A stretch of DNA of 64,000 bases from Paenibacillus sanguinis 2301083 = DSM 16941. Its GTDB lineage: Bacteria > Bacillota > Bacilli > Paenibacillales > Paenibacillaceae. The notes beneath the pieces are model-generated. The model worked only from the letters and a program-made list of their open reading frames with translations. It was not told where the DNA came from and did not search any database. The stretch is taken from assembly GCF_000374825.1 (NCBI RefSeq), contig NZ_KB895378.1, positions 307,801 through 371,800 of the forward strand, given 5' to 3'. Within the stretch, counting starts at the first letter, position 1; each line of letters opens with the position of its first letter. Shown one piece after another: positions 45,001 to 53,307 of the stretch. A program made the translations under genes and the position numbers.

Positions 45001-45123
45001 TTTATGACAACCGATGATCAGTAGCTCCACACTTACCAGTATCGAGATGTCCGATTTGCGGAGGTGGAAAGTATCAAACTCTTTTACGATGTCCTCTGCC
45101 AATTCCCAATAGCTCTGTCTCAA
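42025..45123 (-). CDS. DinG-like helicase of the pPIWI_RE system
   Basis: 1032-residue superfamily 2 helicase. TTG start at 45123 has AGGAGG 6-7 bases upstream and overlaps the preceding gene by four bases (TTGA). The first 220 residues form the pPIWI_RE_Z-like N-terminal domain. Walker A HIGGGLGAGKST is near residue 243, a four-Cys cluster (PYPCLQ...LCPLAHKCGVYRDF) near 360-385 is the likely Fe-S site, DEAD-type motif II is VIFVDEADQVQ near 425, and motif VI is QMIGRLLRGGRDARVFF near 955. The very acidic tail (EDEDDED) overlaps the PIWI start. It should unwind DNA or RNA-DNA duplexes for the PIWI protein. Confidence 0.88.
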   Translation of the reverse strand: MRQSYWELAEDIVKEFDTFHLRKSDISILVSVELLIIGCHKIDLSFNIEQAWSLLVGYNEPFLPNLVEITTITRMRILFPELRHKKVLLRRLSRYRELNPDYRMFNVNAEGIAICLSPKFKPDRTAIYRRILEENIPFKLSTRPLAVSGDFKYSRRIRGGQTIDFKGTIPGSLLKDTTESFPIYHSKKLLTLSLPYDGSSLAQEMDACLNRDGMWETRAQQVILEPVAGDERELTYQGNIHIGGGLGAGKSTFMMLETYRLVKKHGAKVGFIEGSVAQVLGRVKELRRLGVHAVPVIGRSSRSKHQQDYLFANMHQIQQIGDWMNSNHESLRHISDVCLIKSLTTPIDEERNKPYPCLQLQQDDNRVLCPLAHKCGVYRDFAALRDAEVWVTTASSVLKSRIPELIDPYARTVFEAMHDLLDVIFVDEADQVQKQFDEAFLTEYNVFGSTEDIFEKLRTDSNQLTNGEYGQYAGDPAIVEWNDRLRMLEHMVWRIYAKLNDSHTLRTHLEGNLIRVAGVAGTISGKLATEANEQKQIFKWLMEYASDPYKDKRLSVIANELIDTDSPERKQLWIDELISKLKGVIKPRVKKSLLYAQFEFFIYLCRVEENIKYILTAFPMIQVKLGLSINFSPLFTMQKDYQAFMKEAMTGVTLGYRYELPEGKKSGKFKLIEYTAIGRLLLNEWHQLYRDSDSKEGPAVVFLSGTSHAPKSAHYDLETSARWLLSAGRSSSNIQLYYKPVLDMTNGEFYAVSGIQDKEQRSQNLSGMVRKLKSDINFDLQYWGNKCPSRRVLLVVNSYEDVETVRQVFADDPVWDKRYMALGRDAELKADELSRSLIESFCQQSAEVLIVPLLSVGRGYNILDREGGALFGSVYFLVRPYPIPNDLKYLVQILHAFLPKYMKRIQNEGLRYEPAINKLRQISSGKLESMYMKPDYWSLLHDDEREMMGWYTFVPVWQMIGRLLRGGRDARVFFCDAKFNAKPARNKSGLSMLSVWKKIMTGNRNDILFQSLYGPFIQAIIQMKMEDEDDED

Positions 45124-46196
45124 AAGAACACCTCCTGCAATCTTTGCTCCAATTCATTCTCCATAATGATCCTGATATATCGTTGTGCCGTATCATTCAG
45201 GTACACTTCAGCTCTCTTTGTATAGTTTCGAAACATCAGATCTCGATATTGCGGGATGACAATGTAGCATTGATTCAGGTACTTTTCTAGATAAGAGGAG
45301 CTTTGTTCATTAAAATAATTGGCAAGTGTTTGCGGGTCCTTAAAGTCCTTTACATCGAGGAAAAATTGGCGACCACCTTGTCTAACGGACAAGTCGAAGG
45401 TATCGATATTGGGATAAAGGTCCACCTCATAGCCTTTCTTTTGCAAACGTTCAGCCATACGAAGTTCCGACATTCCTGGCAACAATACGAATCGTTGAAT
45501 GCCCGGTATAAGACGGAAAACACGCTGTTTTCCAAAGTCGAACGGTTCAAGCACCTCCATATCAGCAAGCGAGCGGCAAACATCTTCTTTGTTGCAACGC
45601 CATTGATCATGCTTGTATTCCATTGTCCAACCGCAGTGCGGACATTTCCGGTAATTAGATACTTCTTCAGTAATCTCCTGATAACAGGCTGTAATTAACT
45701 GAATTAGATCAACATCTTGAAAACGATCAAGAAAATCCGAACGTTCACGCGAGGTAATAACTGCATGACCAGGATCAGATAGGAAGGTGCGAATTGTCGT
45801 GTATTCCTCTTGCAGACATCTACTTTCCTCCCTGGAATATTTCAGAATTTCGTACATCTGCTGCTGCTCTGCTTCCTGTGGAGAAATAAAACGATTCAAA
45901 AACTCATCGGCATCGGTCACTAAGCCAACGAAATTGTCTAGTAGCGGGGCTTGTTCAGGATAAACCTTCTTGAGATCGGGTATCCCCCATTCTTGTGAGG
46001 GTTTGTGAAGAATCTGCATCAAATGATAAAGATCAACCGGCGGATTGGGATTCATTTCAGAGGATAGTTGAATAAACATCAGCATACCTTTGTATAAATC
46101 ATCAGGAATGACCCCATAATTATTCTGCCATTGCTGAATGCCCGTAATGAGATAAAAGAGCATTTCCGACGTCTTGGTCTTTCCCTCGTTAACCAT
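45120..46196 (-). CDS. pPIWI_RE-associated REase-fold protein
   Basis: 358-residue first gene of the pPIWI_RE operon. A helical N-terminal part (pPIWI_RE_Y-like), a zinc ribbon CPHCGWTMEYKHDQWRCNKEDVC (near residue 190), then a restriction-endonuclease-fold domain with FDLSVRQGGRQFFLDVKDF near 275, which supplies the D...D-x-K catalytic set. AAGGAGG lies about 7 bases before ATG. Its LexA-like box (46257-46276) is 61 bases upstream. It probably provides the DNA cut of the system. The nuclease role is by motif, not tested. Confidence 0.85.
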   Translation of the reverse strand: MVNEGKTKTSEMLFYLITGIQQWQNNYGVIPDDLYKGMLMFIQLSSEMNPNPPVDLYHLMQILHKPSQEWGIPDLKKVYPEQAPLLDNFVGLVTDADEFLNRFISPQEAEQQQMYEILKYSREESRCLQEEYTTIRTFLSDPGHAVITSRERSDFLDRFQDVDLIQLITACYQEITEEVSNYRKCPHCGWTMEYKHDQWRCNKEDVCRSLADMEVLEPFDFGKQRVFRLIPGIQRFVLLPGMSELRMAERLQKKGYEVDLYPNIDTFDLSVRQGGRQFFLDVKDFKDPQTLANYFNEQSSSYLEKYLNQCYIVIPQYRDLMFRNYTKRAEVYLNDTAQRYIRIIMENELEQRLQEVFF

Positions 46197-46256
46197 AACA
46201 GCACCCTCCTTCGCAGTAGATAACTAATAGGATACATGATAGAAGTGACGCCAGGA

Positions 46257-46276
46257 TGCCAGCGAATGTATGTTCG
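46257..46276. promoter_or_regulatory. LexA-like box upstream of the pPIWI_RE operon
   Basis: TGCCAGCGAATGTATGTTCG. It shares the first 14 bases exactly with the HIRAN box at 39416. The nearest -10-like TATCAT is 30 bases closer to the gene, so the box overlaps the -35 area and should repress. Confidence 0.6.
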
Positions 46277-46314
46277 TCACCTTGAGACTTTGAGAGTTGG
46301 TTATTAAACCACAC

Positions 46315-46345
46315 AAAAAAGAGAAACCTTTTAATTAGCTTCTCT
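46315..46345 (-). terminator. Terminator after the small coiled-coil gene
   Basis: AGAGAAAC (46320-46327) pairs with GCTTCTCT (46338-46345, one G-U), followed on the minus strand by TTTTTTG. It ends the transcript of the RT and the small gene before the pPIWI_RE promoter. Confidence 0.75.
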
Positions 46346-46436
46346 CTACTCCTAATTATTCACGGTACGCAATATCATTTTAAATCCAAGATACGATAAT
46401 CTCTTATGGATAGGTCCACAATTGAATCTCACTCTC

Positions 46437-46601
46437 TTAAAAAGTTTGGCGTTTCAATTCATCTAGTCTCTGCTGCAGTGACCTGATTTCCAATTCAGAT
46501 ATAAACTCCGGCAATCCTAAAGCTTGATGGCTAGCTTTACATGCTTCAATAATTTCTTCTGTAGCTTTAATTTGGTTCGTTAGTTCATCGAAGGCGTTCA
46601 T
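46437..46601 (-). CDS. 54-residue coiled-coil protein following the RT
   Basis: ATG at 46601 has a full AGGAGGTG ribosome site 7-9 bases upstream. The product is a short amphipathic helix pair (MNAFDELTNQIKATEEIIEAC, ELEIRSLQQRLDELKRQ). It lies 107 bases after the RT stop and before a terminator, so it may be an RT-associated accessory gene or an antitoxin-like peptide. No known family. Confidence 0.6.
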   Translation of the reverse strand: MNAFDELTNQIKATEEIIEACKASHQALGLPEFISELEIRSLQQRLDELKRQTF

Positions 46602-46708
46602 CGTTTTACACCTCCTGTAATGATTGTTAATCAATTCATGTTGCCCTATTGACCCCTCAGTTTGTTCATATTCAAATGTCAGTTCATAAATCAACAAGGC
46701 CGTTAAAT

Positions 46709-48019
46709 TTAAATTCTCATTTTTTTTCTTATTTTCTGAATATGTCTCTTTTTCACTAAGTTGACTCTTTCCTTAGGACCAAATCTTGATTCTGCTCTAC
46801 CAACATACGTTAAGAAATTTCGGTTCTTACTATTTCCACCTTGAAGCCCGAATTTCTTATATAAACGGATACATTTAATAATTCTTTTAGTTTCTGTATC
46901 ATATTCGTTATTAACAATTTTTCTTATATTTCTATTAAGCTTGTTATAATACTTTGAAATTGTTTTGTCCCTAATTGAAACAATATTTCCATCAAAGGAA
47001 AATCCTAAATAGTCGATTCGTTGTTTCTTTTCTGATCTAAAAACAGTATTATCCTGGATTTCTAATGAGGATATACTCCCCGCATCAAATTCAAAAAGTT
47101 TTGTTTTACTAGGCTCTAGCTCTATTGAAGGGGTTTCATTAATTATTGTCATTATAGTCTCGTAGTCTTTTACAAAAGACTCATCTCCATTTTTGGGAAC
47201 AACAATAATAAAGTCGTCGCTATATCTCATGTATAATCCATTATTAGGAGATACATACGTATTCATCTTGGCATCAAATTCAAGCATGTATATGTTCGAT
47301 AAAACAGCACTAATTGCTGAACCTTGAGGAATTCCAAAGGAATTCTTATTAGGTTTGATCTGTTTACTTTTTAAAGTCTTAAACTTCGCTAAAGAAAGGG
47401 CTATGTCTCGTTTATTGAATTGCCTCATCCCATAAGAAGTATTAGGCAACCCATTTTCTTTAAGCAGATCAGATAAATCCCAACAAGAAAATTTAGTTAT
47501 ATTTTTAAAAACTGCATAATAATCATCCGGAAGTTTCTCTACTTGCAACAAATCACATATTCTTGTCTTTAAATATTGATGGTCAAGATTATCAAAAAAG
47601 CCAGTAAAATCTCCAATTATTATGTAACACGAACCCAATCGTTTGACTTTATCAAACGCTGCCTTTGCAAAATCTATATTATTCTTACCTAGATTATTCC
47701 TGTATGCTATCGCACAACAATTTAAATCGCCATTTTGGGCTCTCTTGTTGTATTCATTATTTAAAAGATAAGAGTAATATTGATAAATATAACGGTCTTT
47801 ATGGGCTGAATAACAAACTACTCGTTTTTTGGTCGTTCTTCCTCTAGTTCTGCTATATTTTCTTATAGTAATTGTATAGCGAATAAACGGATAGAACCCA
47901 TGCCTTTTAATTTTGTTAGAATCTGAAATATAATCCCATACTTTTTTGGCAGATAGTTTTCTATCAAAATGTGTATAGCCTCGATATTTTGCTATCTTCA
48001 TCCATTCATCAATATTCAT
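46709..48019 (-). CDS. Defence-type reverse transcriptase, DRT2-like
   Basis: 436-residue reverse transcriptase. ATG at 48019 has GGGGTG 4 bases upstream; upstream in-frame codons to 48127 are part of the leader. Motifs in order: RGYTHFD at the N-terminus (near 12), FYPFIRY near 45, NNIDFAKAAF, GDFTGFFDNLDH (motif A), FGIPQGSAIS (motif B), LYMRYSDDFIIVVP (catalytic Asp pair near 267), and IDYLGFSF. The set is of the UG/Abi-like type, not a group II intron maturase, and the N-terminal pattern is like DRT2 as I remember it (unverified). DRT2 uses an upstream ncRNA as template; a 280-base structured leader is present here. Defence context on both sides is strong. Confidence 0.85.
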   Translation of the reverse strand: MNIDEWMKIAKYRGYTHFDRKLSAKKVWDYISDSNKIKRHGFYPFIRYTITIRKYSRTRGRTTKKRVVCYSAHKDRYIYQYYSYLLNNEYNKRAQNGDLNCCAIAYRNNLGKNNIDFAKAAFDKVKRLGSCYIIIGDFTGFFDNLDHQYLKTRICDLLQVEKLPDDYYAVFKNITKFSCWDLSDLLKENGLPNTSYGMRQFNKRDIALSLAKFKTLKSKQIKPNKNSFGIPQGSAISAVLSNIYMLEFDAKMNTYVSPNNGLYMRYSDDFIIVVPKNGDESFVKDYETIMTIINETPSIELEPSKTKLFEFDAGSISSLEIQDNTVFRSEKKQRIDYLGFSFDGNIVSIRDKTISKYYNKLNRNIRKIVNNEYDTETKRIIKCIRLYKKFGLQGGNSKNRNFLTYVGRAESRFGPKERVNLVKKRHIQKIRKKMRI

Positions 48020-48300
48020 TTTACACCCCATATAAGTGCAATACCTGCCAACACGGAGGGTAGCATTCCTAAGTTGACAGGTATGATGTAATTGAATAAC
48101 AGCCACCCATAAATTACGCATGAACAACTATGCTATGATAGTTGAGGAGGCGTGTTCAATGTGGAGTGCTTGTTGCCTGATATGTGAGTTCGTGTCCACG
48201 AGTGAACCTTGTCAATGTGTCTTGTACTTGCTACTGCTCGCGAGACCCTTGACTTCAATCTCCCACCCTTACAACAACTTGTAAGGCGATTTTACAGCTT
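48020..48300 (-). ncRNA. Candidate RT-associated noncoding RNA
   Basis: A 281-base stretch from just after a promoter to the RT start, with no normal gene. Predicted stems on the minus strand: CCTTACAA/TTGTAAGG (48267-48286), TCGTG/CACGA (48190-48201), CAACTAT/ATAGTTG (48125-48144) and a 12-pair stem ATACCTG-CAAC (48041-48052 with 48073-48084, one G-U). One sense frame is stop-free from 48291 to 48136 (52 codons). An 8-base direct repeat CACATTGA occurs at 48212-48219 and 48156-48163. It fits the place and size of a DRT2-type template RNA; boundaries are guesses. Confidence 0.5.
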
Positions 48301-48301
48301 C

Positions 48302-48342
48302 ATATTATCATAGATTAGTAGATTTAGCAAACGAACGTTCGT
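48302..48342 (-). promoter_or_regulatory. Promoter of the ncRNA-RT unit with a 12-base palindrome
   Basis: TTGCTA (48330-48325), 17 bases, TAATAT (48307-48302). Directly upstream is the perfect palindrome ACGAACGTTCGT (48331-48342). Its halves equal LexA half sites but lack the usual 4-base spacer. Confidence 0.5.
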
Positions 48343-48353
48343 ATAATTGATAT

Positions 48354-48626
48354 TTAATTCTCCTCTGCTCCTGTTAACCATTCCCTGACCACAAACCGCT
48401 CACACTCCGCAAACTCCGTCAACTTCCCAATGATCCCGGCTTTATGGTATCTACAAATCTCGCCAAGTTCTTCGGGTACCCTGTTTTCTATATAAATCTC
48501 CTGCAAACAATAAGCCGTATCTTCTTTATCGAACCACAAATCATAACATTTCTCGCGACCGTCAGATTCAACATAGGTAATGGTATAAGCTAAACCATAT
48601 TCAAGCTCGGGCAATATACGCGCCAA
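48354..48626 (-). CDS. Small acidic protein at the end of the BREX operon
   Basis: 90 residues. It starts at TTG 48626, 9 bases after the brxL stop, with GGAG and AGAGAA purine runs upstream. The protein is acidic with a central WFDKEDTAYCLQEIYIENRVPEELGEICRYHKAG. It is transcribed with brxL. No known family. It may be an inhibitor or accessory factor of the BREX system. Confidence 0.6.
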   Translation of the reverse strand: MARILPELEYGLAYTITYVESDGREKCYDLWFDKEDTAYCLQEIYIENRVPEELGEICRYHKAGIIGKLTEFAECERFVVREWLTGAEEN

Positions 48627-48635
48627 TTTCTCTAT

Positions 48636-50696
48636 TTACTCCACCCCTAAAGCTTTAAATACCGCATCTTCAGCCGTTTGGTAAAAAATAATATTGAAGC
48701 AGCCGATCAGCTCCGAGGGGACAGTTCCGAGATCGACAGCCGACGTAATAGGGACTAATACCTTTTTGGCGCCACTGTCAAGACAAACCTGGAGAGTATT
48801 GGCCAGCTCCTCTACCTTGATGATCGTGCCACCGATGCATAAATCGCCGAGAATAACGGTACTGCTAAGTATCGGCTTATTAAGAGCAACAGAACAGATA
48901 GCTACAACTGCAGGTAAAGTAAGATATTTGGTCATGCCAATGCCGTTCAGATCCTGAACATGCATCAGGTAATCTTTCGTTGTTGTACTCAATAATCCGC
49001 TGATATTTCGTCCATTCGCTTTCAGATATCGGTAAGCAGTGTCCACGGCTTCTCTTGCTTCCCGATCGGAACCGATCCCGGTCTTTTCAAATTTACCGGT
49101 TCCCGCCGTCATCTGTGTCTCCAATTTGTACACGCCGATCATCCCGGACTTGCCGTGCGACACGGTATAGACATGTCCCGGTTTATTCATCCCTTCCGGA
49201 ATCAGCTTGCCGCCTCCCTGCTCGGGAACGGAGACGTATTCTTCATTAAATGTTTCCTGATCGATATAGGAGAAGTTCACGTCATAGAACTCCATTCCAC
49301 CGATCTTCTTCAACTGTTCCTTCACCCGACGGCGCATTTCCAGCGCAAATCGGAGTATCTCCTCCACATTTTCTTTCGTAAAACGTCCGTCGGGATGGAC
49401 CAGTTTGATCAAACCGGAAACGGTCTTCCTTACGGCAATAACATCGCGTTGGTTCAAATTGTTGCCCAGTTTGAAGTACTTATCAAATGCATCGCCATAA
49501 GATATTTTGCGCAGTTCCCGCATCATTTCCGCGAAATAGTCCGTAATAAAGCCATAGGCGTTCGTAAAAAACTCCGGCCGATATTTCGGGATTTCCCAAC
49601 CCGGAATGTAGCAATGCATCCGATCCAGGAATGCGGTATCATTCGCCATAGCGGCCGGAAACGGATCAAATAAATGCGATGTTTTCAGGATCACGTCTAC
49701 ACTTTGATTAATATTGCCGACAAAAGTCATCGAGGCATAAGCATTTTTCTCTTCTTTGCCGCGGGCAAACGAACCGGACGCCATATAATCCTTCATGATC
49801 TGAATTCCGTCCTGATCCTTAAATTTAATTCCCGCAACCTCGTCAAAAGCAACACAATCCCATAACCCAACCAGACCAACCGTCTTGTTCCCCATATTGT
49901 AGAACAAATTCGCTACCGTCGTCTGCCCCCCGGAGACCAAGATACTATTCGGACTGATTTCCTTATAAATGTGGGACTTGCCCGTACTTCTTGGTCCCAG
50001 TTCACACAGGTTATAGTTGTTCTCGATCATCGGAACGAGTCTGGCCAAATGCAGCCATTTCACCCGTTTCGTGAACTGGGATGGCTCCATGCCCGTACTT
50101 CTCAGGAGCACATCAATCCATTCTTCGTCCGTGAAATAGCTTCTCGCTGCCTTGACCTCTTCCAAATCCAGACTTGGCATTTGAATCGGATCGAGCTTAC
50201 GGATGATGAACGGGCATCGGTTCTTATCCGCTTCGTCATAGAAATACTCCATCTGAACAATACACCAGATCCCACCAGCGAGTAGGCGCTCATACTGGGA
50301 TACATATTTCTCCCCGATCGGTACGTTTCCAATCCCGAGATTGGAAAATTCGGCTTCGTATACGTCATTCTTGTAATTCAACTTGACGGATACTTTATCG
50401 ATTACCGTGTAACTACCCTTTTCCCGAAGTTTGGAAATGATTTTCTGTGCTTCATCCGGGCGAACATAATTCTCCGCCAAAATGCTCTTCACATTGCGAA
50501 CACCGGCTTCAATCTCCTCCTCATCCATGGAGGAACAGTACATGCCGAGCAAGTATTCCAATACATATACCGGAACGTTGGCGCCTTCTTTGATTTTCTT
50601 GGTTAAATCTTTTCGGACAATTTTGCCGGCAAAGTAAGTGTTCAACTTATCGATGAGCCCGGATTCACCTTCTAATCGGCCAGAAATTTCATTCAT
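48636..50696 (-). CDS. brxL: BREX BrxL, Lon-like AAA ATPase
   Basis: 687-residue BrxL of type 1 BREX. ATG at 50696 has CAGGGG 6 bases upstream; a GTG at 50714 overlaps the pglZ stop and is an alternative. AAA+ Walker A CELGPRSTGKSHIYK is near residue 235, DEVAGIKF near 285 follows, and the C-terminal third has the Lon-protease-like fold with the Lys of KKVLVPITSA. In BREX it forms a DNA-binding barrel needed for phage restriction. It lies 14 bases after pglZ. Confidence 0.93.
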   Translation of the reverse strand: MNEISGRLEGESGLIDKLNTYFAGKIVRKDLTKKIKEGANVPVYVLEYLLGMYCSSMDEEEIEAGVRNVKSILAENYVRPDEAQKIISKLREKGSYTVIDKVSVKLNYKNDVYEAEFSNLGIGNVPIGEKYVSQYERLLAGGIWCIVQMEYFYDEADKNRCPFIIRKLDPIQMPSLDLEEVKAARSYFTDEEWIDVLLRSTGMEPSQFTKRVKWLHLARLVPMIENNYNLCELGPRSTGKSHIYKEISPNSILVSGGQTTVANLFYNMGNKTVGLVGLWDCVAFDEVAGIKFKDQDGIQIMKDYMASGSFARGKEEKNAYASMTFVGNINQSVDVILKTSHLFDPFPAAMANDTAFLDRMHCYIPGWEIPKYRPEFFTNAYGFITDYFAEMMRELRKISYGDAFDKYFKLGNNLNQRDVIAVRKTVSGLIKLVHPDGRFTKENVEEILRFALEMRRRVKEQLKKIGGMEFYDVNFSYIDQETFNEEYVSVPEQGGGKLIPEGMNKPGHVYTVSHGKSGMIGVYKLETQMTAGTGKFEKTGIGSDREAREAVDTAYRYLKANGRNISGLLSTTTKDYLMHVQDLNGIGMTKYLTLPAVVAICSVALNKPILSSTVILGDLCIGGTIIKVEELANTLQVCLDSGAKKVLVPITSAVDLGTVPSELIGCFNIIFYQTAEDAVFKALGVE

Positions 50697-50710
50697 CTTG
50701 ATCCCCTGCC

Positions 50711-53230
50711 TCACACATTAAATCCAAAATCATTGGCAAACGCAACATCCATCACTACGGGATGCCGAAGCACTTCTACATTTTTATCATCGATCACTAT
50801 GAGATAATATGGCTTTGACTTGTCGTAAAGCTGGTTTTTGAAATTAAAACGCAGACGGAACATCCGCTTATGCGGTTCGGTATCTTTGCTATCCGCAACA
50901 TAAGTGTTCTCGTTCGATATTTTCTCATTGTCCTCGGATACAAAATAGATTTTATAGGTCATTCCTTCCACGACATCGCTGACCGGATCCGATTGAATAA
51001 AATCCAGCGTGGTAATTAAATTTGTAATCTTTTGCACCATGCTGACGAGCATAATCTGAACAGGGCGAGTTTCCTTACGCCCCTTCTCGGTCTTGACTTG
51101 AATCACCGGAACAATCATCTCCTGCGGCGAAGACCCGCCATGAACATAGTTCTGACCGCCGCCTGCGACTGTGAATACATGGGAACTGACCGGAACAGAA
51201 ACAAACTTGGGATCGACATGGCCAAGGACCATCCCCAGCGGCACGGAAATGATCCCGTCTTCCTGAACGGCGTTCTCTGAAATCATGAACCTGCGATTCA
51301 CGAATGCCTCTTTGCCAGAAACACCCGTAATCTTATCGCTTTCCTGCAGCTTGTCCCGCTTGTATATAAATCCGTGATCCGCGGTAACGATAAAATTTGT
51401 TGCACTGAGATCTTCAGTCATTCTTTTAATCAGGCGATACACTTCATCTATCGCCTCATCACATGAGAAAAACACTTCATTTTCTGTTTTTGGATTATCA
51501 CCACGAGCATCAACCTGATTATGATAAATATAAATAACTTCTTTACCGAAAAATAATTGCCGAATCGGCTCACGCTTCATCTCCTTGAGAACATCATACT
51601 GAATACAGAGACTATTGGGATTGTATTTTCGCAAAATAGCTTCCCTTTGTTTAAGATCATCACAGGTGGCCCCATCCACCAACACCCGATAATCCTCAGT
51701 CATTTCCAGTGTCTTATGAGGAAGGAGTCCGGCCATCCCCAGAGAAGTATACGACGGAAGTACACTCAACATTGCCTCAATATTTGCAGTACATTTCTTG
51801 TCATCTTTCAACTTATTCAAAAGTGACTGCCCGGTTTCGTAACGCATTCCGTCAGAAATAATCACGATTACCCGATCCTTTGCATCCCGAACATACTTTG
51901 AGTAGAACTGGCGCTGCAATGGAAGAACGGCCATCATTTCCCCTTGAGACCAACCTGCATTCCACTTGGGAAGAAGGGTGCCTAGGTATTCGTTGCTGTA
52001 GATGTTCTCCACCAAATCACGCAACGCTTCGAATTCTGCGTTGTCTTCAATCCGATCATAACTAGCGTAGAAACAACGATAATAAGAATCCAACTGATGA
52101 TCGTTTTGAAGATATTGATTCACGATTTCGTGGACATCGTTTGAGCAATTGTAGTTCGCATGCCCAATCAGATGCCATGCCTGAATCAATAGTTCATAAT
52201 GCAGTTTATAAATATCGCCGAAATGCATTTTCATTCGCTGCTCGCATAGCTGAGGAATCGTCAGACTGCCCAGCTTGGCGCCTGAGTCTTCAGACAATAA
52301 ACGTTCAGCAATCCAGCGGATAAGAAACCGATCAATGACCGCGAAGGTTTCACAATCGACCAAAACCTCCGGATCTAATGAAGCAAACTTCTCTTCCACC
52401 CGAAGGGCTTCGGCCACATGACCGGAAAGCTCACGATAACGTTCTCGATAAAGCACACTATTCATCAAATTGTCCAGGAAAGCAATGATGTTGCCGGATT
52501 TATAGGAAACCAGGCTTACCCAAGCCTTGGGTAGCTCTCCTTCCATATATCGATCCGTATACGTTATGAATAACGAATAGACCAGTTTTTCTAAACTAGG
52601 ATCCGAATCGGTGTAACCGAATTGTTGTTCACATAGCCGCCAAAAAGCGGGCAGAAGATCGTATTTATCGAACTCGACCAAAAACTTGTTCTGCTCCAGA
52701 TCATCATCCGTAAGCACAACCCGAACCACCTCTTCAAAAGAAGCGGTCCGGGTTTTACAACAGGCGCTCATTAAGGCGATCTCGATGACATCCTCTGTGA
52801 AATTTTCGATCTCGAGGTCATAGAAGCGTCGGGTGCGGTCTTTAGCTCCGAAAAATTTGATATATTTTTGGATGACCGGCTTGTACTTCTCATCGATGCC
52901 CAGATCCACAGCGAGCAAGGAAGCACGATCGGCATAAAACTGTTTAGAATACTTGACCGTATCGGCCAAATGATTGTCCCTAACAGGCGGCTTCGGAAAC
53001 GGGGCGTAAACGAGGTAATTTGTCGTCCGATCCAACCGCTCCAGAAAATATTTCGTATAAAACTGGTTATCGGGCTCCAAACGATACACCTTGGCATTTT
53101 GTAGCTCAAGCGCATCAATATCCTCGAAAAATTCCCCTTGGTCATCGTACCAGAACACCAATTTTCGGGTATCTCCCGTAAATTCATTATTTAATTTATC
53201 CGCAATTTGCTTCAAATTCAGTTCAGCCAT
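50711..53230 (-). CDS. pglZ: BREX PglZ, alkaline-phosphatase-fold protein
   Basis: 839-residue PglZ of type 1 BREX. ATG at 53230 has GGAG 7 bases upstream. The helical N-terminal region (about 1-440) precedes the PglZ phosphatase-fold domain with VIVIISDGMRYETGQ (near 456) and FIVTADHGFIYKR (near 610), the metal-binding residues of the alkaline phosphatase superfamily. PglZ works with PglX in methylation and exclusion. It lies 116 bases downstream of the SIR2 gene, wide for a BREX operon. Confidence 0.93.
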   Translation of the reverse strand: MAELNLKQIADKLNNEFTGDTRKLVFWYDDQGEFFEDIDALELQNAKVYRLEPDNQFYTKYFLERLDRTTNYLVYAPFPKPPVRDNHLADTVKYSKQFYADRASLLAVDLGIDEKYKPVIQKYIKFFGAKDRTRRFYDLEIENFTEDVIEIALMSACCKTRTASFEEVVRVVLTDDDLEQNKFLVEFDKYDLLPAFWRLCEQQFGYTDSDPSLEKLVYSLFITYTDRYMEGELPKAWVSLVSYKSGNIIAFLDNLMNSVLYRERYRELSGHVAEALRVEEKFASLDPEVLVDCETFAVIDRFLIRWIAERLLSEDSGAKLGSLTIPQLCEQRMKMHFGDIYKLHYELLIQAWHLIGHANYNCSNDVHEIVNQYLQNDHQLDSYYRCFYASYDRIEDNAEFEALRDLVENIYSNEYLGTLLPKWNAGWSQGEMMAVLPLQRQFYSKYVRDAKDRVIVIISDGMRYETGQSLLNKLKDDKKCTANIEAMLSVLPSYTSLGMAGLLPHKTLEMTEDYRVLVDGATCDDLKQREAILRKYNPNSLCIQYDVLKEMKREPIRQLFFGKEVIYIYHNQVDARGDNPKTENEVFFSCDEAIDEVYRLIKRMTEDLSATNFIVTADHGFIYKRDKLQESDKITGVSGKEAFVNRRFMISENAVQEDGIISVPLGMVLGHVDPKFVSVPVSSHVFTVAGGGQNYVHGGSSPQEMIVPVIQVKTEKGRKETRPVQIMLVSMVQKITNLITTLDFIQSDPVSDVVEGMTYKIYFVSEDNEKISNENTYVADSKDTEPHKRMFRLRFNFKNQLYDKSKPYYLIVIDDKNVEVLRHPVVMDVAFANDFGFNV

Positions 53231-53307
53231 GGCTCTGCTCCGTTAAGTTAGTTGTTGTCTTTATCATACATTCGTGGTAAAATGAAGATACTAATAAGGC
53301 TTCAAGA

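Noticed and set aside
46709..48019. Retron or diversity-generating retroelement
   Set aside because: No msr/msd-type inverted repeats with the usual G, no variable-region repeat pair, and the RT motif set is of the UG/Abi type.
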